A stretch of 64,000 bases of DNA from JACCXG01 sp963785755 (GTDB taxonomy: Bacteria; Acidobacteriota; Vicinamibacteria; Vicinamibacterales; 2-12-FULL-66-21): NCBI GenBank assembly GCA_963785755.1, contig CAWAXG010000031.1, forward strand, positions 124,001 to 188,000. The letters are read 5' to 3'. Position 1 is the first letter of the stretch, and every line of letters starts with the position of its first letter. Shown here piece after piece: positions 33,535 to 42,555 of the stretch. Below the pieces are notes generated by a model. That model did not search any database. It was not told the DNA's origin and saw only the letters and a list, made by a program, of their open reading frames with translations. A program made the translations under genes and the position numbers.

Positions 33535-34929
33535 ATGCTCCAAGACAGCGTCAAGAATATTTTCAGCGTTCCCGACCTGCGCAACCGCGTGTTGTTCACG
33601 CTCGGTATGCTGGCGGTCTATCGCGTCGGCGGCCACATCACGGTACCAGGGATCAACAAAGAGGCGCTGCTCATTCTCGCCGACCAGGCGAAGAACACGA
33701 TGTTCGGCCTTTACGACATGTTCTCCGGACAGAACCTGTCGCAGATGACGATCTTCGCGTTGGGCATCATGCCCTACATCAGCTCCTCGATCATCCTGCA
33801 GCTGTTGACCGTGGTCTGGCCGTACCTCGAGCGACTGTCGAAGGAAGGCGAGCTCGGCCGCCGGAAGATCACGCAGTACACCCGCTATGGGACGCTGCTG
33901 CTGAGCATCGTCCAGGGCCTGGGGATCGCGTTCTTCCTCGAGCGATCGACGGAGATCGCCGGCGGGATCCCGCTGGTGTACAGTCCGGGCTGGGGATTCC
34001 GGCTCATGACGGTGCTGACCCTGACAACCGGGTCGCTCTTCGTCATGTGGCTCGGCGAACAGATTACCGAGCGCGGCATCGGCAACGGGATGTCGCTGAT
34101 CATCTTCGCCGGCATCGTCGCGACGCTGCCTCAGGCGATCATCGCGACGATCGAGCAGTTGAACACCGGTCAGATGAGCCTGTTCCGGATCGTCCTGCTC
34201 CTGGTGCTCATGGTGGTCGTGGTCGCCGCGATCGTGTTCGTCGAGCGCGGGCACAGGCGGGTGACCGTCCAATACGCGAAGCGTGTCGTCGGCCGCCGGA
34301 TGTATGGCGGATCGAGCACGCATATTCCGCTCAAGGTGAACACCGGCGGCGTCATCCCGGTGATCTTCGCGTCCTCGATCCTGACGTTCCCCGCGAGCTT
34401 CGCGCCGATGCTGGCGCCGGACACGTGGTACCGGCAGGCGCTGGATCAGATCGGCCCCGGGACGCTGCTCTACGACTTTCTCTATGTCGCGGGGATCATC
34501 TTCTTCTGCTACTTCTACACGGCGATCATCTTCAATCCGGATGACGTCGCCGAGAACATGCGGAAGTACGGCGGGTTCATTCCCGGCATCCGGCCGGGCA
34601 AGCGGACGGCGGAGTACATCGACACGATTCTGACGAGGATCACGCTGGTCGGGGCAATCTACCTGGCCATCGTCGCGATCCTGCCGACGTTCTTGATCAG
34701 CGGCATCAACTTCACGCAGCTGCCGTGGATCGGCGATCAGCTCGATGCCGTGCTGCCGGCGTTCGTCACTGAAGGCCTGAACGTACAGTTCGTCTTTGGC
34801 GGAACGTCGCTGCTGATCATCGTCGGCGTCGCGATGGATACGGTTCAGCAGGTGGAGTCACAGCTGATCATGCGTCACTACGACGGCTTCATGAAGAAGA
34901 CCCGGATTCGGGGCCGGCGAGGTCAGTAA
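33535..34929 (+). CDS. secY: Preprotein translocase subunit SecY
   Basis: The 464-residue channel subunit has about ten transmembrane helices. The N-terminal plug region and ISSSIILQLLTVVWPYLERL are conserved. The cytosolic loops between helices 6-7 and 8-9 include VVGRRMYGGSSTHIPLKVNT and RKYGGFIPGIRPGKRTAEYI, which contact the ribosome and SecA (family knowledge). ATG 33535 is preferred; upstream codons come from rplO and the REP. The stop directly precedes the adk GTG. Confidence 0.97.
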   Translation: MLQDSVKNIFSVPDLRNRVLFTLGMLAVYRVGGHITVPGINKEALLILADQAKNTMFGLYDMFSGQNLSQMTIFALGIMPYISSSIILQLLTVVWPYLERLSKEGELGRRKITQYTRYGTLLLSIVQGLGIAFFLERSTEIAGGIPLVYSPGWGFRLMTVLTLTTGSLFVMWLGEQITERGIGNGMSLIIFAGIVATLPQAIIATIEQLNTGQMSLFRIVLLLVLMVVVVAAIVFVERGHRRVTVQYAKRVVGRRMYGGSSTHIPLKVNTGGVIPVIFASSILTFPASFAPMLAPDTWYRQALDQIGPGTLLYDFLYVAGIIFFCYFYTAIIFNPDDVAENMRKYGGFIPGIRPGKRTAEYIDTILTRITLVGAIYLAIVAILPTFLISGINFTQLPWIGDQLDAVLPAFVTEGLNVQFVFGGTSLLIIVGVAMDTVQQVESQLIMRHYDGFMKKTRIRGRRGQ

Positions 34930-35604
34930 GTGCCAGAGCGTGAGGCGGCCCCGCCGCTGAACCTCGTGATGCTCGGCCCCCCGGGAGCGGGCAAGGGAAC
35001 CCAGGCGGAGCGTATTTCCAGGACGCGCGCGCTGCCGAAGATCTCGACCGGCGACATCCTGCGTGAGGCCGTCCACGATGTGACGCCGCTCGGCTGTGCC
35101 GCCAAAGAGGAGATGGAGGCGGGCCGGCTCGTCAGCGACGACGTCATGATCGGCATCGTCCAGGAGCGGCTGGAGCGGGAGGACGCGCGGAACGGCTTCG
35201 TGCTCGACGGGTTCCCGCGCACGATCGTCCAGGCGAGCGCGCTGGATCGCCTGATCGACGGCCGCGGTCCCCTGGTCGTGCTCGACATCGTCGTGCCCGA
35301 GGAAGTGCTGGTTCGCCGGCTGGCCACGCGCCGCATCTGCAGCCGCTGTGGATCCAATGCGGCGGTCGAGTGGCTGAATGCCTGCGGCAAGTGCGGTGGA
35401 GAGCTCGTCGCGCGCGTCGACGACGGGGTCGATATCGTCAGGGAGCGTCTCGGGGTCTATCACCGGCAGACGAAGCCGCTGGTGGACTACTACTCGGCGA
35501 GATCGACCTTCCACCAGATCGAAGGCAATCTGCCGCCCGATGTGGTGACCGTCGCGATCGACGCCGCGCTGGCATCGGCGACAACGGGGAGCATGCGGCT
35601 GTGA
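34930..35604 (+). CDS. adk: Adenylate kinase, zinc-LID type
   Basis: The 224-residue protein interconverts ATP + AMP and 2 ADP. The P-loop is GPPGAGKGTQA (residues 16-26). The AMP site includes KISTGDILREAV and GFVLDGFPRTIVQA. The LID carries four cysteines (ICSRCG and NACGKCGG), as in zinc-containing kinases. GTG 34930 starts immediately after the secY stop. It overlaps map by 4 bases. Confidence 0.96.
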   Translation: MPEREAAPPLNLVMLGPPGAGKGTQAERISRTRALPKISTGDILREAVHDVTPLGCAAKEEMEAGRLVSDDVMIGIVQERLEREDARNGFVLDGFPRTIVQASALDRLIDGRGPLVVLDIVVPEEVLVRRLATRRICSRCGSNAAVEWLNACGKCGGELVARVDDGVDIVRERLGVYHRQTKPLVDYYSARSTFHQIEGNLPPDVVTVAIDAALASATTGSMRL

Positions 35605-36368
35605 TCGTCTGCAAGTCGCCGAGCGAGATTGAGAAGATGCGCGCCGCCAACGCGCTCGTCGCCGGCGTGCTCGCGGAGCTCGCGGCGATGGTGGCTCCGG
35701 GCGTGACGACGCGGGATCTCGACGAGGTTGCGGAACGGCTCGTGCGGGAGGGCGGAGCGGAGCCGGCGTTCAAGGGATATCGCGGCTACCCGGCGACGTT
35801 GTGCGCGTCGGTCAACGAGCAGGTCGTGCACGGCATTCCCTCGAGCCGCCGCCTCGTGGACAGCGACATTTTGTCGCTGGATATGGGGGTGAAGCTGAAC
35901 GGCTTCTTCGGCGACTCGGCGGTCACCGTCCCGGTCGGCCATATTACCGAGGACGCGCAGCGGCTGCTCACGGTGACGCAGGAGGCGCTCGAACACGGGA
36001 TCGCGCAGGTCCGTGTCGGCAATCGGATTTCCGACATCGGCCATGCGATTCAGCTGCACGTGGAGAGCCATGGCTTTTCCGTGGTGCGCGAGTTCGTCGG
36101 CCACGGCATCGGCGCAGCGCTGCACGAGGAGCCGCAGATTGCGAACTACGGCGAGCCCGGACGCGGACCGCGGATGGCCGAAGGCATGGTGCTCGCGATC
36201 GAGCCGATGGTGAACATGGGACGCCCGGCGGTGAAGGTGCTCGCGGACGGTTGGACCGCGGTGACCCGCGACGGCAGTTTGTCGGCGCACTTCGAGCACA
36301 CGGTGGCGGTGACCCGGCAAGGCCCGATGATCCTGACAGTGCGGACGTCGCCAGTCGCGGCGTCATAG
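35601..36368 (+). CDS. map: Methionine aminopeptidase type I
   Basis: The 255-residue pita-bread metalloprotease removes the initiator Met. The metal ligands lie in LDMGVKLNGFFGDSAVTV (two aspartates), FVGHGIGAALHEEPQIANYG (His), AIEPMVNMG (Glu) and SAHFEHTVAVT (Glu). GTG 35601 overlaps the adk stop (GTGA). Confidence 0.96.
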   Translation: MIVCKSPSEIEKMRAANALVAGVLAELAAMVAPGVTTRDLDEVAERLVREGGAEPAFKGYRGYPATLCASVNEQVVHGIPSSRRLVDSDILSLDMGVKLNGFFGDSAVTVPVGHITEDAQRLLTVTQEALEHGIAQVRVGNRISDIGHAIQLHVESHGFSVVREFVGHGIGAALHEEPQIANYGEPGRGPRMAEGMVLAIEPMVNMGRPAVKVLADGWTAVTRDGSLSAHFEHTVAVTRQGPMILTVRTSPVAAS

Positions 36369-36442
36369 GCACGCCGGTTCGATCGCGGTCGCCAGATCGG
36401 CGGCGTGTCCCGCCGAAGCGCCTGGCGCGAAGGCGGAGGGTA

Positions 36443-36676
36443 ATGCACGACGAGGATCCCCGTGATGGCGCCGGGGGAACGGTCGACGGGACGGTGATGG
36501 AATCGCTGCCCCACGGACTGTATCGGGTGGCAATCGAGCGTCAGCGCCAGGTGACGGCGCACGCGTCGAGCGGACCGGGCAAGAACTTCATCCGGGTCCT
36601 GGTCGGCGATCGGGTTCGGTTGCAGCTGTCGCCGCGCGACGTGACGCGGGGCCGGATCGTGGAAGTGGTGAAATAG
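36443..36676 (+). CDS. infA: Translation initiation factor IF-1
   Basis: The 77-residue OB-fold protein has GTVMESLPHGLYRVAIERQR, then GKNFIRVLVGDRVRLQLSPR and DVTRGRIVEV. The N-terminus (MHDEDPRDGAGG) is longer and more acidic than in E. coli IF-1, and the usual DxxRR/K pattern is shifted, so it is somewhat divergent. The strong site GGAGGG lies 5 bases before ATG 36443. Confidence 0.9.
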   Translation: MHDEDPRDGAGGTVDGTVMESLPHGLYRVAIERQRQVTAHASSGPGKNFIRVLVGDRVRLQLSPRDVTRGRIVEVVK

Positions 36677-36689
36677 ACGCCCATAAGAC

Positions 36690-36722
36690 ACCCGTAGCGC
36701 GGGGCTTCAGCCCCGCGAGTAT
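36690..36722. repeat. Single REP-type hairpin (family A), infA-rpmJ gap
   Basis: CCCGTAGCGCGGGGCTTCAG is followed by CCCCGCGAG; the stem is CGCGGGGCT/AGCCCCGCG. Only one hairpin is present. Confidence 0.8.
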
Positions 36723-36749
36723 GGCGGTCGGCGGCCGAAGGAAAAGACG

Positions 36750-36863
36750 ATGAAGGTTCGAGCGTCAGTGAAGCGGATTTGCGACAAGTGCAAGATCGTG
36801 CGCCGGCGGGGAGTCGTGCGCGTGATCTGCACGAACCAGAAGCACAAGCAGCGGCAGGGATAG
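36750..36863 (+). CDS. rpmJ: 50S ribosomal protein L36
   Basis: The 37-residue protein is MKVRASVKRICDKCKIVRRR followed by GVVRVICTNQKHKQRQG. The zinc ligands Cys11, Cys14, Cys27 and His32 are all present. AAGGAAAAG precedes ATG 36750. Confidence 0.95.
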   Translation: MKVRASVKRICDKCKIVRRRGVVRVICTNQKHKQRQG

Positions 36864-36865
36864 TT

Positions 36866-36927
36866 ATCAGTTGCCAGTTCCCAGTTGCCAGGCCGTTCGA
36901 ACTGGAAACTGGAGACTGGAAACTAAA
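36866..36927. repeat. Word-repeat element, family B, copy 7
   Basis: The left arm is CAGTTGCCAGTTCCCAGTTG. The right arm is ACTGGAAACTGGAGACTGGA followed by AACTAAAGGA, where mutated words happen to create a Shine-Dalgarno-like AAAGGA before rpsM. Confidence 0.9.
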
Positions 36928-36939
36928 GGACTGAGGCAT

Positions 36940-37314
36940 ATGGCACGTATCGCAGGTATCGATCTTCCCCGGACCAAGCGCGTCGAGGTCGGGCTGACCT
37001 ACATCTACGGAATCGGCCGGAAGCGTTCGAACGACATCCTGACGGAAGCAGGGGTGAGCTCGGACATCCGCGTCAAGGATCTGTCCGAAGAGGACGTGCG
37101 CAAGATCAGCCGCGTCATCGAAGAACAGGGACGCGTCGAGGGGGATCTCCGCAAGGAGATCTCGATGAACATCAAGCGGCTGATGGAGATCGGCAGCTAT
37201 CGCGGCCTGCGCCACCGCCGGAATCTGCCGGTGCGCGGCCAGCGGACGAAGACGAACGCGCGTACGCGGAAGGGTCCGCGCAAGGGCGCCGTGGCGAAGA
37301 AGAAGACTGTTTAG
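36940..37314 (+). CDS. rpsM: 30S ribosomal protein S13
   Basis: The 124-residue protein begins MARIAGIDLPRTKRVEVGLT. The helix-two-turn-helix and the tail with SYRGLRHRRNLPVRGQRTKT are conserved; the tail reaches the A and P tRNAs (family knowledge). Confidence 0.97.
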   Translation: MARIAGIDLPRTKRVEVGLTYIYGIGRKRSNDILTEAGVSSDIRVKDLSEEDVRKISRVIEEQGRVEGDLRKEISMNIKRLMEIGSYRGLRHRRNLPVRGQRTKTNARTRKGPRKGAVAKKKTV

Positions 37315-37315
37315 T

Positions 37316-37400
37316 TGACGGTTACCGGTTACCAGTTTCCAGTTGACAACTGGGCTGGTTACTGACAACTGGCACTGGCAACTGGAAACTGGAAACTGAG
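37316..37400. repeat. Word-repeat element, family B, copy 8
   Basis: The left arm is GGTTACCGGTTACCAGTTTC followed by CAGTTGACAAC. The right arm is ACTGGCACTGGCAACTGGAA followed by ACTGGAAACTGAGA. It ends 2 bases before the rpsK ATG. Confidence 0.9.
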
Positions 37401-37402
37401 AT

Positions 37403-37858
37403 ATGGCAAAGAACGACGCAGTCGACCCGACAGCAACCGGCGAAGGCGGTAAAAAGCCCGCCGGCCGCCCCACGAAGAAGAAGGCGTTCAAGAAGCGCGG
37501 CGAGAAGCGCATCGTCCATCACGGCTTCGCGCACATCCAGGCCTCCTTCAACAACACGATCATCACGATCACCGACGCCGAAGGGGCGGTGGTGGCATGG
37601 TCGAGCGCCGGGGGCATCGGCTTCAAGGGCTCGCGCAAGGGCACGCCATTCGCCGCGACGCAGGCGGCGATCGCCGCCGGCAACGCCGCGAAGGCGTTCG
37701 GCATGCGCAGCGTCGAGGTCCGGGTGAAGGGGCCGGGCGCCGGCCGCGAGTCGGCGATCCGCGCGCTGCAGACGATCGGGATCGAGGTGAAGTCCATCCG
37801 GGACGTGACGCCGATTCCGCACAACGGCTGCAGACCGCCGAAGAGACGACGCGTGTAG
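37403..37858 (+). CDS. rpsK: 30S ribosomal protein S11 with basic N-terminal extension
   Basis: The protein has 151 residues. About 30 N-terminal residues (MAKNDAVDPTATGEGGKKPA followed by a Lys/Arg-rich stretch) precede the normal S11 fold (HGFAHIQASFNNTIITITDA, GFKGSRKGTPFAATQAA, DVTPIPHNGCRPPKRRRV). No Shine-Dalgarno is visible. Confidence 0.96.
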   Translation: MAKNDAVDPTATGEGGKKPAGRPTKKKAFKKRGEKRIVHHGFAHIQASFNNTIITITDAEGAVVAWSSAGGIGFKGSRKGTPFAATQAAIAAGNAAKAFGMRSVEVRVKGPGAGRESAIRALQTIGIEVKSIRDVTPIPHNGCRPPKRRRV

Positions 37859-37926
37859 CGCGCGGCTTTAGCCGCGCGTCAGAGTAGTTCGAGCGGTTCT
37901 GGCGCGGAGCTGGAGCTCCGCGCTAA
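37855..37926. repeat. REP-type hairpin pair (family A), rpsK-rpsD gap
   Basis: The first hairpin GCGCGGCTTTAGCCGCGC overlaps the rpsK stop region. The second is GCGGAGCTGGAGCTCCGC, ending CGCTAACC. The pair is an inverted dyad of the same type as at 38583-38664. Confidence 0.82.
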
Positions 37927-37953
37927 CCGGTGAGCAGAGAAGGAACAACAAGA

Positions 37954-38583
37954 ATGGCACGTTACATCGGTCCGGTGTGCCGGCTGTGCCGGCGCGAAGG
38001 GATGAAGCTCTTCCTGAAAGGGGAGCGCTGCTACACGGAGAAGTGCGCGATCGAGAAGCGCAACCTGCCGCCAGGGCAGCATGGGAAGCTGCGGAAGGCG
38101 AAGCTGGTCGGCTACGGCCTGCAGCTGCGCGAGAAGCAGAAGGTCAAGCGCATCTACGGCGTGCTGGAGAACCAGTTCCGCCGCTACTTCGAGATGGCGG
38201 ATCGGACGCGCGGCATCACCGGCGAGACGCTGCTGCAGCTGCTCGAGCGACGGATGGACAACGTGATCTACCGGCTCGGCCTGGCGACCTCGCGCGCGCA
38301 GGCGCGGCAGCTGGTCCGCCACGGCCACTTCCTGATCAACGGCCGCAAGGTTGATGTGCCGTCGTTCCAGGTCAAGCCCGGCGACGTCGTGACGGTGCGA
38401 GGCACGAGCGCGCAGAACGCGACCATTCAGCACGCGCTCGAGGAAGTGAAGGGACGCGGCGTCCCCGAGTGGCTGTCGTTCGACGCCGGCCAGATGGCCG
38501 GCAAGATCTCGTCGGTGCCGACGCGCGAGCAGATCAACCTGCCCGTGCAGGAGCAGCTGATCGTCGAGTTGTATTCGAAGTAA
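37954..38583 (+). CDS. rpsD: 30S ribosomal protein S4
   Basis: The 209-residue assembly initiator has a zinc-type N-terminal cluster (CRLCRREGMKLFLKGERCYT, EKCAIEKR: four Cys) and the S4 RNA-binding domain RRMDNVIYRLGLATSRAQAR and HGHFLINGRKVDVPSFQVKP. ATG 37954 with AAGGA upstream is preferred over ATG-less upstream codons. Confidence 0.97.
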   Translation: MARYIGPVCRLCRREGMKLFLKGERCYTEKCAIEKRNLPPGQHGKLRKAKLVGYGLQLREKQKVKRIYGVLENQFRRYFEMADRTRGITGETLLQLLERRMDNVIYRLGLATSRAQARQLVRHGHFLINGRKVDVPSFQVKPGDVVTVRGTSAQNATIQHALEEVKGRGVPEWLSFDAGQMAGKISSVPTREQINLPVQEQLIVELYSK

Positions 38584-38664
38584 CCCGTAGCGCGGGGCTT
38601 CAGCCCCGCGTCCGGGATGGCTCGACCCGCCCGACCGCGGAGCTGAAGCTCCGCGCTACGGGTG
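38583..38664. repeat. REP-type hairpin pair (family A), rpsD-rpoA gap
   Basis: The hairpins are CGCGGGGCTTCAGCCCCGCG and GCGGAGCTGAAGCTCCGC. The outer CCCGTAG and CTACGGG complete the dyad, so the whole 82-base unit is an imperfect palindrome. Nothing recognisable fills 38665-38800. Confidence 0.87.
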
Positions 38665-38800
38665 AGGCGAGATGGTAAGAGGCGGAAGATCGTAGCCCCT
38701 CGCCCGCAGCCTTTCCAGATCTGCGGTGGGAGGCGGGGGGTGAAACGGCAGGTCTGGCGGAGGTTCAGCTTCGAGCCTCCGAACGAAAGGAAGTCATCGA

Positions 38801-39784
38801 ATGCTCTGGAAGGGTTTTCAGCGGCCGAAGCGGCTCGAGTTCGAGCGCGAGACACTTACTGATCGATACGGACGGTTCTACGCCCAGCCGTTCGAGCGCG
38901 GGTTTGGCACCACCATCGGCAACGCGATGCGGCGCGTGCTGCTGTCCTCGATCGAGGGCGCGGCGGTGACCGCGGTCAAGATCGACGGCGTGCTGCACGA
39001 GTTCTCGCCGATTCCCGGCGTAGTCGAGGATGCGACCGACATCATCCTCAACCTCAAGCAGGTGCCGCTCAAGATGCACGTCGACACCACAAAGACGCTG
39101 TATCTGCGCGTCGACAAGGCGGGTGACGTGAAGGCGCGCGACATCGAGACCGACGCGGACATCGAGATTCTCGAGCCGGAAGCGCACATCGCCACCGTGG
39201 CCGAAGGCGGCAAGCTGCACATGGAGCTGCGCGTGAAGCGCGGCCGCGGCTACGTCTCCGCCGACAAGAACTTCGACGAGGATCTCGGCATCGGCTGGAT
39301 CCCGATCGACTCGGTCCACTCGCCGATCAAGAAGGTCAACTACACGGTCGAAGCGGCCCGCATCGGCCAGGCGACCGACTACGACAAGCTGACGGTCGAC
39401 GTCTGGACCAACGGCTCGGTCACGCCGCGCGACGCCGTGTCGCTGTCGGCCAAGCTGATTCGCGATCACCTGAACATCTTCATCAACCTCGAGGATGCCG
39501 GCGATCTGCAGCAGGACATCGCGGCCGACACGCCGCGCGCCGCCCTGAACGAGAACCTCGACAAGAGCGTCGAGGAGCTCGAGCTCTCCGTGCGCTCGTA
39601 CAACTGCCTGAAGAACGCGAACATCCGGACGATCCGCGAGCTCGTGCAGAAGACCGAAGGCGAGATGCTGAAGACCAAGAACTTCGGCCGCAAGTCGCTG
39701 AACGAGATCAAGGAAATCCTGACCGGCATGGGCCTGAACCTGGGCATGCGCCTCGACCAGCCTGCATCGCAAGCGGCGGACTGA
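38801..39784 (+). CDS. rpoA: RNA polymerase alpha subunit
   Basis: The 327-residue protein has the N-terminal dimerisation domain FERGFGTTIGNAMRRVLLSS and GVVEDATDIILNLKQVPLKM. The C-terminal domain (about residues 245-315) has LELSVRSYNCLKNANIRTIR and KNFGRKSLNEIKEILTGMGL, for UP-element and activator contacts. Its place in the alpha operon before rplQ is standard. Confidence 0.97.
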   Translation: MLWKGFQRPKRLEFERETLTDRYGRFYAQPFERGFGTTIGNAMRRVLLSSIEGAAVTAVKIDGVLHEFSPIPGVVEDATDIILNLKQVPLKMHVDTTKTLYLRVDKAGDVKARDIETDADIEILEPEAHIATVAEGGKLHMELRVKRGRGYVSADKNFDEDLGIGWIPIDSVHSPIKKVNYTVEAARIGQATDYDKLTVDVWTNGSVTPRDAVSLSAKLIRDHLNIFINLEDAGDLQQDIAADTPRAALNENLDKSVEELELSVRSYNCLKNANIRTIRELVQKTEGEMLKTKNFGRKSLNEIKEILTGMGLNLGMRLDQPASQAAD

Positions 39785-39785
39785 A

Positions 39786-39890
39786 TCGGGGATCGGCGAT
39801 CAGGGATCGGCGATCAGGATCCCGACCGATCGAGATCGGGATCTCGATCGGGATGAGGATGAGGATCCCGGATCAGGGATGAGGGATAAG
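39786..39890. repeat. Word-repeat element, family D, copy 2
   Basis: The element has GGGGATCGGCGATCAGGGAT and ATCCCGACCGATCGAGATCG words, then GATGAGGATGAGGATCCCGG. The arms are more degenerate than in copies 1 and 3. It lies between rpoA and rplQ. Confidence 0.7.
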
Positions 39891-39898
39891 GATTCACC

Positions 39899-40528
39899 AT
39901 GCGTCACCGAGTAGCACATCGAAAACTGGGTCGGGTCACTGAGCACCGCATCGCGATGCTGCGCAACCAGGCGCACGCGCTGCTCAAGTACGAGCGGATC
40001 GAAACGACCGTTCCGCGGGCCAAGGAGCTGCGTCCGTTCGTGGAGCGGATCATCACGATCGCGAAGCGCGGCGTCGCCGGCGGGGACACCAACGGCAAAT
40101 CGCTGCATGCCCGCCGGATGGTGCTGCGCGACATCCAGGATCGCGAGATCGTGAGCAAGCTGTTCGACACGATCGCGCCGCGTTTCGAGGCCCGGCCCGG
40201 AGGGTACACACGGATCCTTCGGCTCGGCTATCGCCGCGGCGACAGCGCCGAGGTCGCGCAAATCGAGCTCGTCGGGAGCGAGTACAACCCCAACCTCGAA
40301 GCCGAGAAGGCAGCGGCGGCCGAGAAGGCGAAGCCGAAGGGAGTCGGCGGACGGCTCCGGGCGGCGGCCGAGCGGCTGCGCGGCAAGAAGGCCGAGGAGG
40401 GCGAGGAAGGCGCGACGCCGGAGAAAGCCGCGAAGCCGGCCCGTCCGAAGCGCGAGAAGACAGGCCGCACCGACACGCGCGGGAAGGGCGCCAAGACCTC
40501 GACGCCGCGCAAGGCGGGCGGGAGCTAA
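39899..40528 (+). CDS. rplQ: 50S ribosomal protein L17 with basic C-terminal tail
   Basis: The first 130 or so residues are L17 (MRHRVAHRKLGRVTEHRIAM, ALLKYERIETTVPRAKELRP, GYTRILRLGYRRGDSAEVAQ). About 70 residues rich in Lys, Ala, Gly and Glu follow (EKAAAAEKAKPKGVGGRLRA onward). The 209-residue total compares with 120-130 in most bacteria. It is the last gene of the ribosomal cluster. Confidence 0.95.
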   Translation: MRHRVAHRKLGRVTEHRIAMLRNQAHALLKYERIETTVPRAKELRPFVERIITIAKRGVAGGDTNGKSLHARRMVLRDIQDREIVSKLFDTIAPRFEARPGGYTRILRLGYRRGDSAEVAQIELVGSEYNPNLEAEKAAAAEKAKPKGVGGRLRAAAERLRGKKAEEGEEGATPEKAAKPARPKREKTGRTDTRGKGAKTSTPRKAGGS

Positions 40529-40615
40529 GGGACTGAGGGCAGGGGGACTCTCTTCCTCCGTTACTCCAGTTACATCACAGGAGGACGGGAGTAAGGGAGG
40601 GTCTCAACAGACCAA

Positions 40616-40649
40616 GCCGCCGTTGCAATTCGCAGCGGCGGTTTTTTCA
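40616..40649 (+). terminator. Intrinsic terminator after rplQ
   Basis: A near-perfect 10-bp stem (CCGCCGTTGC / GCAGCGGCGG, one G-U) with loop AATTC is followed by TTTTTT. It lies at the end of the ribosomal cluster, directly ahead of the convergent membrane-protein gene. Confidence 0.9.
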
Positions 40650-40673
40650 GGTGCTCGGTGCTGAAGCGCCCAG

Positions 40674-42446
40674 CTAGAACGAACCGCAGACTTCGAGCGC
40701 CGGACGGTCCGTCTGTTCTTCGACTCTTGCGATTGCGGTGCGTGGGCGTTCCGTCAGCGTGACCGGGAGGACCGTCGGCGCGCCCGGCGTCCGCCACATC
40801 GTTACGCGGACCACGTGAGCTGCTGACAGCACGGGGCTCGACGGATCAAGCCCCTGCGTCGTCAGCGCATCGCGAAGCTCGCCGAGCTCGGCTTGGGCGT
40901 AGGTCCGGACGTGAAAACCACGCTTCTCCCGGTCGCGCCAGCCGAGCGGGGTGGCGGTGAACGGGCCGGGACCGGCCAGATAGATCGTGACAGGTCCGCG
41001 CCCGTCGGGATGCGACGCGACGAGCGCGAATCCGCCAGCGACCGCGGCTGCAGGTGCATCCGTCCAGCGGCGTTCGAGCGGCGAGCATGGATGGACGGCG
41101 CCAACTTCGGCGAGACCGATCGCTTGACCTGCCGATTTCTCGAACTGAACTCCCCGGTTCCGCAGCTCGGCCTGTGCGCGGGGGAACGCGAAGACGCGGC
41201 CTTCCTTCAGCGCCCCCGCGATTGCTCGTGCATCCCGAGGGATCATCCGCAGATTTTTTCCGCTCCGCTCCAGCTGACTCATCGAAGCGCGCAGGAGCAG
41301 GTCAGTCGACGCATCCTCGGCGACGATGGTGACGTCGGGCAGCGCGCGAAGCGTTCGCCAGAGCGCCTCCTGCGAGAGATCGCCGTAGCCGTACACGGAT
41401 GGCGCCGGCGACGGGTCCTGCTGGCGCAGCCGCTCGACCTGCAGGATCGGCAGCAGCGCGAGGACGATCACCGCCGCGACGCGGCGGGCTGTTCGCGCCG
41501 CGCCTTCCGCCATCAACTCTCGAAGGCCGATCGCCACCAGACACCAGAACCCCACCACCACGGGCACCGTCTCCGCCGCGTCAGTGGCGTGCCAGGCAGC
41601 CAGCAGCAAAACGCTGAGCGCTGCGATCGCCCAGTTCCGCTGAGTCTTCGTCGAGCCGCTGAAGTACGCGAATAAGCCGAGCGCCGCGAGGGCGAACGGG
41701 AAAGGGCCAATGTCAGCGGCGGCCTGCGCGATTCGTTCGCGTGTCCCACCACCGTCAGAGCCACTCTGCCAGACGCAGGCCAATGCCGTTCGAGACGTCG
41801 ACAGATCGCTCGACGAGAGGTAGACGGCGACGCTCGCGGCACCGGCAGCGCTGGCCGCGACCGCAATCGCGATCGCCACGCCACGGCCGGTCAACGGCCG
41901 CTCGAGCGTCGCGAGCGTCCAGACGATGACGAGGGCCGCGGGCAAGATCAGGCTCGGAGCGAGAAGCGCGATCGCGGCCGACGCGGCGACGATCTGCGCA
42001 CGCCCGGAGCGGGCCGCTTCGAGATCGGAGGCGAGGCGATGCGCCGCCAATGCCGCGACACTCACTGCGGTGAGCACCGCCAGAGCGTTCGCCGGTCCGA
42101 GCGCTCGCTCGAACGCGGCTGTCGCAATGAGCGCACAGCCGCACGCCACAGTGATGAGCAGGGACCCGGTCAGCGCCCGCACCAGGCAGGAAAATGCGGC
42201 GAGGGCCGCGAATGCTATGAGCCCGTTGATCCACGCGAGCAGCGTTCCGACGCTCACGCCGTCCAATCCGCGAAGCATGAGGGCCAGGATCAGATCGAGG
42301 GTGCCGCTGCAATCGGGCGGATCGACGAGCGCGACCGGCCGTCGATGCCACGCCACCGACAGCACGGCGGCCACGAGTAATGGCCCGGGAGTGATGCCGC
42401 GCGCCTGGAGCCAGGAGCGGGCGCTGTGATCCAGGAGCCAGCGCAA
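40674..42446 (-). CDS. Multi-pass membrane protein, GT-C-like, unknown function
   Basis: The 590-residue protein has roughly ten N-terminal transmembrane helices (about residues 15-350). A soluble, probably periplasmic C-terminal domain of about 230 residues contains EDASTDLLLRASMSQLERSG and PVTIYLAGPGPFTATPLGWR. The topology is like that of DUF2723/mannosyltransferase-type GT-C proteins, but the canonical acidic DD/DE loop is not evident, so catalysis is uncertain. It is transcribed divergently from the GT-C-like gene at 42.6 kb, with the two starts 110 bases apart. Confidence 0.65.
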   Translation of the reverse strand: MRWLLDHSARSWLQARGITPGPLLVAAVLSVAWHRRPVALVDPPDCSGTLDLILALMLRGLDGVSVGTLLAWINGLIAFAALAAFSCLVRALTGSLLITVACGCALIATAAFERALGPANALAVLTAVSVAALAAHRLASDLEAARSGRAQIVAASAAIALLAPSLILPAALVIVWTLATLERPLTGRGVAIAIAVAASAAGAASVAVYLSSSDLSTSRTALACVWQSGSDGGGTRERIAQAAADIGPFPFALAALGLFAYFSGSTKTQRNWAIAALSVLLLAAWHATDAAETVPVVVGFWCLVAIGLRELMAEGAARTARRVAAVIVLALLPILQVERLRQQDPSPAPSVYGYGDLSQEALWRTLRALPDVTIVAEDASTDLLLRASMSQLERSGKNLRMIPRDARAIAGALKEGRVFAFPRAQAELRNRGVQFEKSAGQAIGLAEVGAVHPCSPLERRWTDAPAAAVAGGFALVASHPDGRGPVTIYLAGPGPFTATPLGWRDREKRGFHVRTYAQAELGELRDALTTQGLDPSSPVLSAAHVVRVTMWRTPGAPTVLPVTLTERPRTAIARVEEQTDRPALEVCGSF

Positions 42447-42555
42447 GCGGTGCTAGCATACCAACGTCGTCGGCGAATTCTTGAGGACTTCCGGGACTCG
42501 GGACCCGGGCAGGTGGGCGGTTGGCTTCGCCTGACCGCCGGCATTCTTCTCTTTC

